From NCBI GenBank assembly GCA_028281205.1, contig JANQKJ010000172.1:1-14657 (forward strand): a DNA stretch of 14,657 nt, read 5' to 3'. Positions within the stretch are counted from its first letter, which is position 1. Each line of letters begins with the position of its first letter. Positions 1 through 7,419 of the stretch are shown one piece after another. The position numbers and the translations under genes were made by a program. The DNA is from Gammaproteobacteria bacterium. GTDB taxonomy: Bacteria; Pseudomonadota; Gammaproteobacteria; UBA4575. Below the pieces are notes generated by a model that was not told the origin of the DNA, did not search any database, and worked only from the letters and a program-made list of their open reading frames with translations.

Positions 1-588
1 GTTGCTGGACTTAGTCCTACTGTGGTCGATGTGGAAGCTTATGCCATCGAAAATGTATACCCAATGCTTGCCGACCAAATACCCGACCAAGGCATTGATA
101 AAACAGTTGGCATTTTAGACATTGGTTCAACCATGACAAGTTTAAATGTCATGCAAAACGGCACTATGATTTACACACGTGAACAACCCTTTGGCGGTAA
201 GCAACTCACAGAAGAAATCATGCATCAATATGGCCTAACTTATGAAGAGGCTGGTCTTGCTAAAAAAGAAGGCGGACTACCTGACAATTATGTCACCGAC
301 TTACTCGAACCATTTAAACTAACTGCAGCGCAACAAGCCAATCGCTTTTTACAATTCTTCTATTCAGCTAGTCAGCACTCAACCGTAGACCACATTGTGT
401 TAGCTGGTGGATGCGCGTCTATTCCTGGTCTGGATGAAAAAATACAAAACGAATTAGGCATTTCTGTTTCTATAGCAAATCCATTTACTAATGTTTCATT
501 AGGACCAAAAGTTAATCCTCAATCACTTGGCAATGATGCCCCTGCCTTACTAATTGCATGCGGGCTTGCATTAAGAGCATTCGACTAA
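1..588 (+). CDS. pilM: PilM, type IV pilus actin-like ATPase (5' partial)
   Basis: C-terminal 195 residues of the actin-like protein that sits on the cytoplasmic face of the inner membrane and binds the N-terminal tail of PilN in the type IV pilus alignment complex. The frame is open from base 1, so the start lies upstream; PilM is usually about 350 residues, so roughly 155 are missing. The GTG at position 22 is internal and not a start. Visible actin-fold signatures are ILDIGSTMTSLNVMQNG (phosphate-binding strand-turn with the Asp-Ile-Gly core), PFGGKQLTEEI, and near the end LAGGCASIPGL, the adenosine-binding glycine motif. The gene ends 4 bases before pilN, consistent with one pilMNOPQ operon. 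Identity is supported by both motifs and context. Confidence 0.95.
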   Translation, partial: VAGLSPTVVDVEAYAIENVYPMLADQIPDQGIDKTVGILDIGSTMTSLNVMQNGTMIYTREQPFGGKQLTEEIMHQYGLTYEEAGLAKKEGGLPDNYVTDLLEPFKLTAAQQANRFLQFFYSASQHSTVDHIVLAGGCASIPGLDEKIQNELGISVSIANPFTNVSLGPKVNPQSLGNDAPALLIACGLALRAFD

Positions 589-592
589 GATT

Positions 593-1165
593 ATGGCTAG
601 AATTAATTTACTCCCTTGGCGTGAATCTCAGCGTAAAGAAAAACAACAAGAATTTTTTGTCATGCTGGGTGTTGGTGCTGCAATAGCAGTGCTGGCAGTA
701 TTACTAGCACATTTCCAAGTGAATGCACGCATCAATGCACAAGAACGGCGTAATGCATTTCTGGAGAATGAAATTGTCGTGCTCGATGAGAAAATAAAAG
801 AAATTCAGAAACTGGATGCTACTCGTCGTGCGCTAATTGAACGCATGGAGGTTATCCAAAACCTACAAGCAACGCGTCCTGGTATCGTGCATTTATTTGA
901 AGAAATTGTTACCACCTTACCTGATAGTGTGTATTTAACAGAACTAACACAATCTAATGAAAACATTAGTATATCAGGTCGTGCCGAATCCAATGCACGT
1001 GTTTCTGCGTACATGCGCAATATTGAGGCTTCAGAGTGGATGACAAAACCAACATTAAGTGTGATTTCTGCTGAAGAGAGTGAGACAGGTCAACGTATTA
1101 GCTCGTTTTCGCTACAGTTAGCACAAACTAATCCCGAAGCTGATTTAATTGGGACTGAAGAGTAA
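593..1165 (+). CDS. pilN: PilN, type IV pilus inner-membrane alignment protein
   Basis: 190-residue bitopic inner-membrane protein that joins cytoplasmic PilM to periplasmic PilO. The short cytoplasmic tail carries the family motif INLLPWR at residues 4-10, known in this family as the PilM-binding peptide. One transmembrane helix follows at about 21-41, then a charged, probably coiled-coil stretch (about 45-95) and a ferredoxin-like periplasmic domain to the end. Length is normal for PilN. The ATG lies 4 bases after pilM and has only a weak ribosome site (TAAGA). The stop precedes the pilO ATG by 7 bases. PilN pairs with PilO as a heterodimer in characterised systems; that is family knowledge, not shown here. 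Confidence 0.95.
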   Translation: MARINLLPWRESQRKEKQQEFFVMLGVGAAIAVLAVLLAHFQVNARINAQERRNAFLENEIVVLDEKIKEIQKLDATRRALIERMEVIQNLQATRPGIVHLFEEIVTTLPDSVYLTELTQSNENISISGRAESNARVSAYMRNIEASEWMTKPTLSVISAEESETGQRISSFSLQLAQTNPEADLIGTEE

Positions 1166-1172
1166 ATCGATA

Positions 1173-1760
1173 ATGACATTTTCTGATTTAAATAATATTG
1201 ATTTTAATAATATAGGTACAGCACCCCTAGCGGTAAAAGTAATCATCGTTGTACTAGTCGCTGCTTCAATCATAGGTCTTGGCTTTTATCTAGACACTAA
1301 AGATCAAATAGCAACTTATGATTCTGTAAAAGCAAAAGAGCAGGAACTTAGAAATATTTTTGAGGTTAAAGTTAAAAAAGCTGCCAATCTTGAAGAGCAC
1401 AAAGCACAATTAGAAGAAATGCGCCGCACTTTCGGTACTTTGCTACGCCAGTTGCCTAGCAAAACAGAAATACCCGCTCTGATTGTTGATATTTCGCAAA
1501 CTGCTCTAGCGAGTGGACTAGAGATTAAACTCTTCAAACCAGGTAATGAAATAGAAAAAGAGTTCTATGCAGAGAAACCTATAGACCTTGTCATGAATGG
1601 CAACTTTCATCAATTCGCTACATTTGCAAGCGAAGTTGCTGCTTTACCCAGAATCGTGACTTTACATAACATTAAATTAATACCAGATAAAAACGGTGGC
1701 TCTATGACTATGAATGCTGCTGCCAAAACTTATCGCTACCTTGATAATGATGAAGAATAA
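1173..1760 (+). CDS. pilO: PilO, type IV pilus inner-membrane alignment protein
   Basis: 195-residue bitopic inner-membrane protein and the periplasmic partner of PilN; the PilNO pair contacts the lipoprotein PilP. A short cytoplasmic N-terminus is followed by a transmembrane helix at about 20-40, a coiled-coil region rich in Lys and Glu (about 42-90), then the typical segment LPSKTEIPALIVDISQTA at about 94-111 that opens the ferredoxin-like domain. The frame extends upstream to a TTG at 1149 inside pilN, but the ATG at 1173 is preferred because a GAAGAG ribosome site lies upstream and it leaves pilN and pilO just apart. The stop is 4 bases before the chosen pilP start. Confidence 0.94.
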   Translation: MTFSDLNNIDFNNIGTAPLAVKVIIVVLVAASIIGLGFYLDTKDQIATYDSVKAKEQELRNIFEVKVKKAANLEEHKAQLEEMRRTFGTLLRQLPSKTEIPALIVDISQTALASGLEIKLFKPGNEIEKEFYAEKPIDLVMNGNFHQFATFASEVAALPRIVTLHNIKLIPDKNGGSMTMNAAAKTYRYLDNDEE

Positions 1761-1764
1761 TCCA

Positions 1765-2313
1765 ATGATTGAGCGCATGACTAAAAGTTTAAACAATGGC
1801 AGATCTGCTATTGCAGTCATTCTTATTCTATTTCTGGTTGGCTGCACTGAGGGTACTTCCGACTTGGAAGCATGGGTAGAAGATGTGAAATCAAGACCTC
1901 AACCAGGAGTTGAACCACTCCCCGAGGTAATACCTTATAAAACTTTTCTTTACAGCAAATCTGACCAACGTGATCCATTCGATGACAGTATTTTTAGACC
2001 TAAAATTGGTCAAACAGCACCAAAACATTTTTCTAGTATCACACCTGATACTAATAGAGTACCTGAGTATCTAGAAAGTTTTCCACTCGATACCTTACGA
2101 ATGGTTGGAACAATGCAACAAAACAATCAAACTTGGGCGTTAATTAAAACTCCTGATAATACTATTCAGCGCGTTTTAGATGGTAATTACTTAGGACAAA
2201 ATAATGGCAAGATTATTTCAATTACTGACGACAAAGTTGAACTTGCCGAAATAGTTCCCGATGAATTTGGCGGGTGGAGAGAACGCTCCACCTCAATAGC
2301 TTTAAGCGAATAA
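1765..2313 (+). CDS. pilP: PilP, type IV pilus assembly lipoprotein
   Basis: Inner-membrane lipoprotein of about 182 residues that bridges PilNO to the N-terminal domains of the secretin PilQ. The N-terminus is a lipoprotein signal: basic start, hydrophobic core, and lipobox LVGC with the lipidated cysteine at residue 27. An extended linker rich in Pro and Glu follows, then the segment around QRDPFDDS and a C-terminal beta-sandwich (from about PLDTLRMVGTMQ) typical of PilP. The start is uncertain: ATGs occur at 1747, 1750, 1765 and 1777. I chose 1765 because GAAGAA ends a suitable distance upstream; 1747 would overlap pilO. The choice only alters the length of the signal peptide n-region. Confidence 0.92.
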   Translation: MIERMTKSLNNGRSAIAVILILFLVGCTEGTSDLEAWVEDVKSRPQPGVEPLPEVIPYKTFLYSKSDQRDPFDDSIFRPKIGQTAPKHFSSITPDTNRVPEYLESFPLDTLRMVGTMQQNNQTWALIKTPDNTIQRVLDGNYLGQNNGKIISITDDKVELAEIVPDEFGGWRERSTSIALSE

Positions 2314-2315
2314 AT

Positions 2316-2334
2316 GTATGGCAATTGCACATAC
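2316..2334 (+). other. Imperfect hairpin in the pilP-pilQ gap
   Basis: GTATG and CATAC flank the self-complementary core GCAATTGC, with one unpaired A at 2329. As RNA this gives about seven pairs with an AATT loop. It begins 2 bases after the pilP stop. No T-run follows, so it is not a standard terminator; it could protect or modulate the polycistronic message. The structure is seen, the function is guesswork. Confidence 0.35.
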
Positions 2335-2343
2335 TCTAAATAT

Positions 2344-2366
2344 ATTCATTAACATATTAATGGAAT
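2344..2366 (+). promoter_or_regulatory. Hairpin overlapping the pilQ start region
   Basis: CATTAA (2347-2352) and TTAATG (2357-2362) are a perfect six-base inverted repeat around the loop CATA. The outer ATT/AAT bases extend it to nine pairs with one bulged G at 2363. The 3' arm runs into the ATG at 2365, so folded mRNA would hide that codon and leave the in-frame ATG at 2377 free. The stem is AT-rich and weak. A role in setting PilQ translation level is inference. Confidence 0.35.
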
Positions 2367-4503
2367 GGTAAGCATTATGGATATCTATTACTCATACAAT
2401 AGTAAATACACAATCAAAAGCATTTCTAATATGCTTTTAATCAGCATCTGCTTACTATTACTTAGTGTCAACGCATATGCTGAGAATCAGCTCAATAATG
2501 TCAAGGTTGCTGCACTACCAGATGATCAAGTGGAAATAACGCTAGAATTTAAAAATTCACCAAATGAACCTCTTGCCTTTACAACTGATAATCCAGCGCG
2601 TATTGCCTTAGATTTTGCTGACACTAGTCTTACAGTTAAAAATCGCTTCCAAGATATTAATATTGGTCAAGCAAAAACCATTAATACTGTTCAGTCTGGT
2701 GGTCGCACACGTGTGGTAGTTAACTTGAATTCACTTCAAGAGTACCAAACTCGTCAAGTCGGTAATCAATTTATCTTGACCATCGGCGACTTGGTTGCTG
2801 GCTCATCTCAACCTGCTATTGCTAGCAATGCTCAAGTAAGCCCGCCAACAAGATCATCTACAACTCTGCAAAATAACATCAGCTTAATCGATTTTAGACG
2901 TGGTGATAATAACGCGGGTCGTGTTTTAATCAGCCTATCAAACCCAAGTGCGCCAGTCACTTTAAATGAACAAGGCGGAAAAATTATCGTGGGCTTTGAA
3001 GATACGACTCTTGCTACTGCATTACGTAAAAGATTTGACGTAAAAGATTTTGCCACCCCAGTAGACTTTATTGAAGCATCAACAAAAAATAATAATACTC
3101 AAATTGTTATCCAGCCAGATACAAGTCTAGATTATGAACATCTGGCTTATCAATCAGATAATTTATATGTACTAGAAGTCAGAGAAATACCTGATGAGCT
3201 AATCGAGGCCCGCAGAAAAGAAACTTATGAAGGCGAACGTTTATCGCTCAATTTCCAAAATATCGAAGTACGCTCCGTCTTACAGTTAATTGCTGATTTT
3301 ACTGGCCTAAATCTAGTAGTAAGTGACTCAGTCGGGGGCGCCTTAACTTTACGTTTAAAGAATGTACCTTGGGATCAGGCTCTCGATATCATTCTTAAAA
3401 CTAAAGGCCTAGGAATGCGAGAGAATGGTAATGTTTTATACATTGCACCAAATGAAGAGATAGCGGCTCGTGAGAAACTTGAACTTGAGTCACAACAACA
3501 AGTAGAAGAATTAGCACCCTTGCGTTCTGAATTCATGGAAATAAATTATGCTTCCGCAGCTAACTTAGCTGAGCTCCTCAAAGATGGTGATAACACTTTA
3601 CTGTCCGAACGGGGCCAAGTCAGTGTTGATGAGCGCACTAATACATTACTTATTCAAGATACTGCTCTTAAACTAAATGAAATCCGTCGTCTTATTGACC
3701 GCTTGGATATCCCAGTAAAACAAGTATTAATTGAGTCTAGAATTGTTGTAGCTAATGATGACTTTAGCAAAGACCTAGGTGCAAAATTTGGAGTATTCAA
3801 TGTTGACGGAAGAGATCTTGGGCAAAATAACGTTGCTGATGTTATAACAGGTAACCTAGACACATTAGAACCATTAACTGCTGGTGACCCTATTCCTATT
3901 GAAGATACTCTGAATGTCAACCTGCCGACTGCAGCTGATATTACTGCTGGTCAGTTTGCTCTTTCATTCCTGAAACTACCATTCGGTTACGCTGTGAATC
4001 TAGAGTTATCTGCAGCTCAAGCAGAAAGTCGGGCAGAAGTTATGTCAAACCCACGCATTATCACAGCAAACCAAAGCACAGCTAGAATAGAATCAGGTAC
4101 AGAAATACCTTTTGTATCACAAACATCTTCTGGTGCAACAGACGTCGAATTTAAGAAAGCTGTGCTATCCCTAGAAGTCACACCTCAGATCACACCGGAT
4201 GATCGAGTGAATATGGAGGTTACAGTGAATAATGATAGCGTAGGCCAAATATTGAATGGCGTGCCAAGTATAGACACCAACGAAGTCACTTCAAATGTGC
4301 TTGTTGATAACGGACAAACTATTGTTCTAGGTGGCATCTATACAGAGGACAATAGTGAAGAGTTGACTAAAGTTCCATTCTTTGGGGACATCCCTGTAGC
4401 AGGTAGACTATTTAGGCGTGAGGGAAGAAGTGAATCTAAGCAAGAACTGTTAATCTTTATCACACCGAAGATTATAGATGAACAATTAAATCTTACTCGA
4501 TAG
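2365..4503 (+). CDS. pilQ: PilQ, type IV pilus outer-membrane secretin
   Basis: 712-residue secretin that forms the multimeric outer-membrane channel through which the pilus passes. In order: signal peptide with likely cleavage after AYA at residue 39; a first AMIN domain (about 43-141) and a second (about 172-272), which bind peptidoglycan in this family; a secretin/TonB short N-terminal (N0) domain (about 292-362, RLSLNFQNIEVRSVLQLIAD); a secretin N1 (KH-like) domain (about 388-450); and the secretin barrel (about 452-705) with VPSIDTNEVTSNVLVDNGQT and the closing LLIFITPKI. Length fits PilQ. The start could instead be the in-frame ATG at 2377 (708 residues), since a hairpin covers the first ATG. 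It is the last gene of the pilus operon and is followed by a terminator. Confidence 0.96.
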   Translation: MVSIMDIYYSYNSKYTIKSISNMLLISICLLLLSVNAYAENQLNNVKVAALPDDQVEITLEFKNSPNEPLAFTTDNPARIALDFADTSLTVKNRFQDINIGQAKTINTVQSGGRTRVVVNLNSLQEYQTRQVGNQFILTIGDLVAGSSQPAIASNAQVSPPTRSSTTLQNNISLIDFRRGDNNAGRVLISLSNPSAPVTLNEQGGKIIVGFEDTTLATALRKRFDVKDFATPVDFIEASTKNNNTQIVIQPDTSLDYEHLAYQSDNLYVLEVREIPDELIEARRKETYEGERLSLNFQNIEVRSVLQLIADFTGLNLVVSDSVGGALTLRLKNVPWDQALDIILKTKGLGMRENGNVLYIAPNEEIAAREKLELESQQQVEELAPLRSEFMEINYASAANLAELLKDGDNTLLSERGQVSVDERTNTLLIQDTALKLNEIRRLIDRLDIPVKQVLIESRIVVANDDFSKDLGAKFGVFNVDGRDLGQNNVADVITGNLDTLEPLTAGDPIPIEDTLNVNLPTAADITAGQFALSFLKLPFGYAVNLELSAAQAESRAEVMSNPRIITANQSTARIESGTEIPFVSQTSSGATDVEFKKAVLSLEVTPQITPDDRVNMEVTVNNDSVGQILNGVPSIDTNEVTSNVLVDNGQTIVLGGIYTEDNSEELTKVPFFGDIPVAGRLFRREGRSESKQELLIFITPKIIDEQLNLTR

Positions 4504-4530
4504 ATATCTTTAACCACTAAAAATTTTGAA

Positions 4531-4556
4531 AGCCTCGCAATTGCGGGGCTTTTTTT
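4531..4556 (+). terminator. Intrinsic terminator after pilQ
   Basis: AGCCTCGC and GCGGGGCT pair over eight positions (one G-U wobble) around an AATT loop, followed at once by a run of seven T (4550-4556). It lies 27 bases after the pilQ stop and before aroK, so it should end the pilMNOPQ transcript. This is the clearest intrinsic terminator in the window. Confidence 0.9.
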
Positions 4557-4558
4557 CG

Positions 4559-4590
4559 TTTACAATAATTAGTGACGCTATAATTAAAAT
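4559..4590 (+). promoter_or_regulatory. Candidate promoter for aroK
   Basis: A perfect TATAAT at 4579-4584 lies 13 bases before the aroK ATG, directly after the pilQ terminator. The best -35-like box is TTTACA at 4559-4564, but the spacer is then only 14 bases, shorter than the usual 16-18. If this -10 is used, the mRNA would begin about 7 bases before the ATG, close to leaderless. AT-rich DNA produces such boxes by chance, so this is tentative. Confidence 0.35.
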
Positions 4591-4597
4591 ATTCCGG

Positions 4598-5116
4598 ATG
4601 CAATCTAACATTATTCTGATTGGGCCTATGGGTGCAGGTAAATCATCTGTCGGCAAACGACTTGCCAAAAAGCTTAATCGAAAATTTTACGACTGTGACA
4701 AGGTTTTAGAAGATAAGACTGGAGTTGCTATTTCCACCATCTTCGAGCTAGAAGGCGAAGATGGTTTTCGACAGCGTGAAGCTAAAATCCTAGAAGATTT
4801 AATGCAGTTGGAGAATTGCGTCTTAGCAACTGGTGGGGGCGTGGTATTACGTGCTGAAAATATTCACTTAATCAATAGCCATGGAATCACCATCTATCTC
4901 AAAGCCTCTGTAAACTCTCAGATTAAACGTACCCGACATGACAAAAAAAGACCGCTGCTACAAACTCAAGATCGTCATGCTACACTTGAAAAGTTAGCTC
5001 AGCAAAGAAATCCAATTTATGAACAGCTTGCAGATATCACCATTGACACAGACAATCAGAGTATAAGCGCTTCAATTGAAGAGATTACAAACAAACTAAA
5101 TAGTACAAACTCATAA
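4598..5116 (+). CDS. aroK: Shikimate kinase
   Basis: 172-residue cytoplasmic enzyme that phosphorylates shikimate at the 3-hydroxyl using ATP, the fifth step of the shikimate pathway. Visible: Walker A GPMGAGKSS (residues 9-17), the shikimate-binding YDCD (D32, D34), FRQRE with R58, the GGG motif at 79-81, and the lid arginine in KKRPLL (R118). Length matches AroK (about 173). The frame is open back to a TTG at 4526, but that would put the start inside the terminator; ATG 4598 gives the normal N-terminus just before the beta strand leading to Walker A. No clear ribosome site is seen. It is followed by aroB after 4 bases, the usual pairing. Confidence 0.96.
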   Translation: MQSNIILIGPMGAGKSSVGKRLAKKLNRKFYDCDKVLEDKTGVAISTIFELEGEDGFRQREAKILEDLMQLENCVLATGGGVVLRAENIHLINSHGITIYLKASVNSQIKRTRHDKKRPLLQTQDRHATLEKLAQQRNPIYEQLADITIDTDNQSISASIEEITNKLNSTNS

Positions 5117-5120
5117 AAAT

Positions 5121-6209
5121 ATGCGCACATTAAATGTAGATTTAGGAGCACGCTCATATCCGATTTATATAGGTGAAAACTTACTCTCTACAAATAAGTT
5201 TCTTAGGAATCATATTAATGACAAAAAAATTGTCATTGTTACTAATGAAACTGTAGCACCACTATACCTAGAAAAATTAGCAAATATATTAAATCCAATT
5301 AAACCATTAAAAATCATATTGCCTGATGGTGAGCAATATAAAACGCTTGAAACTATTGAGTCGATATTCACTAAGTTATTAGAAAATCGATGTGCACGAG
5401 ATACAACAGTAATTGCTTTGGGTGGTGGAGTTGTTGGTGACATCACTGGTTTTGCTGCGGCATGTTATCAACGCGGCATTGATTTCATACAAGTACCTAC
5501 AACATTACTGTCTCAAGTCGACTCTTCAGTGGGTGGAAAAACAGGTGTTAACCATCCTTTAGGTAAAAATATGATAGGTGCGTTTTACCAGCCAAAATGT
5601 GTTCTCGCTGATATTAGTACTCTACATACGCTCCCTGAGCGTGAGTTAAGTGCAGGCCTTGCTGAAGTAATTAAATATGGATTAATTGCAGATAAAAAAT
5701 TTTTTGACTGGCTTAAAAATAATATTAGTGCTCTACTCAAACTTGATAGTGAAGCTATTAGCTATGCAGTAGAAACATCGTGTCAATGCAAAGCAGATAT
5801 TGTTGCTAGCGATGAGCAGGAAAAAAGTGGTCGGCGCGCACTGTTAAATCTGGGTCATACCTTTGGGCACGCAATAGAAACTGGTATGGGCTATGGTGTA
5901 TGGTTACATGGCGAAGCAGTTGGTTGCGGCATGGTATTAGCTGCCAAATTTTCCCAGCGATTAGGCTGGATCACTGAAGACACTGTAGAAGAGATCATTC
6001 AGCTTGTCTCAGCCGCCAAACTACCCACACAACTACCCAAAGAGTTGTCTGCAAATAAGATTCTCGAACTAATGTCTATTGATAAAAAAGTTAAAGATGG
6101 CAAATTATATTTAGTTTTACTCAATAATATTGGTGACGCTACTTTGACGTGTGACTATGATCATAATCTACTAAATAGTATGCTGAAAGATCTTCATCAT
6201 TCTGCTTAA
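5121..6209 (+). CDS. aroB: 3-dehydroquinate synthase
   Basis: 362-residue NAD- and metal-dependent cytoplasmic enzyme that turns DAHP into 3-dehydroquinate, the second step of the shikimate pathway. Seen in order: LPDGEQYKT (about 68-75), the nucleotide-binding GGGVVGDITGFAAA (101-114), VPTTLLSQVDSSVGGKTGVN (125-144), ELSAGLAEVIKYG (175-187) and NLGHTFGHAIE (243-253). The metal ligands of the family fit E182, H246 and H263. Length is normal. The ATG lies 4 bases after the aroK stop with no good ribosome site, which suggests translational coupling with aroK. dgt follows after 7 bases. Confidence 0.97.
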   Translation: MRTLNVDLGARSYPIYIGENLLSTNKFLRNHINDKKIVIVTNETVAPLYLEKLANILNPIKPLKIILPDGEQYKTLETIESIFTKLLENRCARDTTVIALGGGVVGDITGFAAACYQRGIDFIQVPTTLLSQVDSSVGGKTGVNHPLGKNMIGAFYQPKCVLADISTLHTLPERELSAGLAEVIKYGLIADKKFFDWLKNNISALLKLDSEAISYAVETSCQCKADIVASDEQEKSGRRALLNLGHTFGHAIETGMGYGVWLHGEAVGCGMVLAAKFSQRLGWITEDTVEEIIQLVSAAKLPTQLPKELSANKILELMSIDKKVKDGKLYLVLLNNIGDATLTCDYDHNLLNSMLKDLHHSA

Positions 6210-6216
6210 AGCTTGT

Positions 6217-7392
6217 ATGCCCGAGAATATAAGAAATAATATAGACCAATCCAAGGCGGAAAATTTTCTAGCGAGTTATGCAGTATCACAGGAACAATCT
6301 CTAGGAAGAAAGTATTCCGAACCCGCATGTAATACAAGAACAGAATACCAAAGAGACAGAGATAGGATTATTCACAGCACTGCTTTTAGGCGCCTAGAAT
6401 ACAAAACCCAAGTCTTTATTAATCATGAAGGTGATTTATATAGAACTAGACTTACACATTCTTTAGAGGTTGCGCAAATAGCTCGCTCGATAGCACGTGC
6501 ATTAAAGCTTAATGAAGACCTTACCGAAGCTATCGCACTCGCACATGACTTGGGTCATACTGCTTTTGGACACGCAGGACAAGATGCACTACATGATTGC
6601 ATGAAAAACTATGGTGGTTTTGAGCATAACTTGCAGTCATTACGTGTTGTAGACCATTTGGAAGAAAAGTATCCAGAGTTTGATGGCTTAAATCTTACTT
6701 TTGAAACTAGAGAAGGCATCCTAAAACATTGCTCTATTAAGAACGCACGCGAAATGGGATTTATCGGTCAGCGCTTTCTTGACCGCACTCAACCTAGCAT
6801 TGAGGCCCAACTAACTAATATTGCCGACGCGATTGCCTACAATAATCATGATGTTGATGATGGTTTACGCTCGGGCCTAATAAGTATTGACCAACTAAAT
6901 CAAATTGAACTATTTAGCCGTCATTACTATGATGTTGATTCTAGATTCTGTGATTTACCTGAAAAAAGAAAGGCGCAAGAAGCAATACGTCGCATCATTA
7001 ATCAGCTTGTATGTGATTTAATCAATAATACCTTAAACAACATCCATGATAGCAGTATCTATACGCTGGACGATGTTCGTGCTAGCCAGCACTCCGTTGT
7101 TGCATTTAGCCCAATAATCAAGTCCCAAATGATGGAGCTGAAATCTTTTCTTCATGCCAACTTGTATCAGCACGAACAAGTGAATAAGATGAGCAATAAC
7201 GCCAAAGAAGTGATAACTAACTTATTTTACAAGTTTTTTAAGTCTCCAGAATTGCTTCCCAAAGAGCACCGAGAGAAAGCATTCACAAGAAAGGAAATTG
7301 GCGGTGAAGATGCGTTTGCACGCATCATTGCTGATTACATAGCTGGAATGACAGACCGTTATGCACAAATTGAATACCGTAGAATCAACTAG
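6217..7392 (+). CDS. dgt: dGTPase-like HD-domain dNTP triphosphohydrolase
   Basis: 391-residue cytoplasmic hydrolase of the Dgt family, which splits dGTP or other dNTPs into the nucleoside and tripolyphosphate. The N-terminus has the family segment HSTAFRRLEYKTQVF (about 53-67). The HD metal site is intact: H81 in THSLEVAQIAR, H110-D111 in ALAHDLGHTAFGHAG, and D204 in NIADAIAYNNHDVDDGL. GGFEHNLQSLR (133-143) is also typical. Its length is that of the shorter dGTPase-like type rather than the roughly 500-residue E. coli Dgt, so substrate range may be broader than dGTP. It sits between aroB and the SPOR gene with short gaps, so it is probably in the same transcript. From memory, aroK-aroB-dgt order also occurs in betaproteobacteria. 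Confidence 0.93.
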   Translation: MPENIRNNIDQSKAENFLASYAVSQEQSLGRKYSEPACNTRTEYQRDRDRIIHSTAFRRLEYKTQVFINHEGDLYRTRLTHSLEVAQIARSIARALKLNEDLTEAIALAHDLGHTAFGHAGQDALHDCMKNYGGFEHNLQSLRVVDHLEEKYPEFDGLNLTFETREGILKHCSIKNAREMGFIGQRFLDRTQPSIEAQLTNIADAIAYNNHDVDDGLRSGLISIDQLNQIELFSRHYYDVDSRFCDLPEKRKAQEAIRRIINQLVCDLINNTLNNIHDSSIYTLDDVRASQHSVVAFSPIIKSQMMELKSFLHANLYQHEQVNKMSNNAKEVITNLFYKFFKSPELLPKEHREKAFTRKEIGGEDAFARIIADYIAGMTDRYAQIEYRRIN

Positions 7393-7419
7393 TGCCCAAG
7401 CATAACTTCAAATGTGCTT

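Noticed and set aside
4526..4597. N-terminal extension of aroK to a TTG start
   Set aside because: It would begin upstream of and run through the pilQ terminator, and adds 24 residues not found in shikimate kinases.
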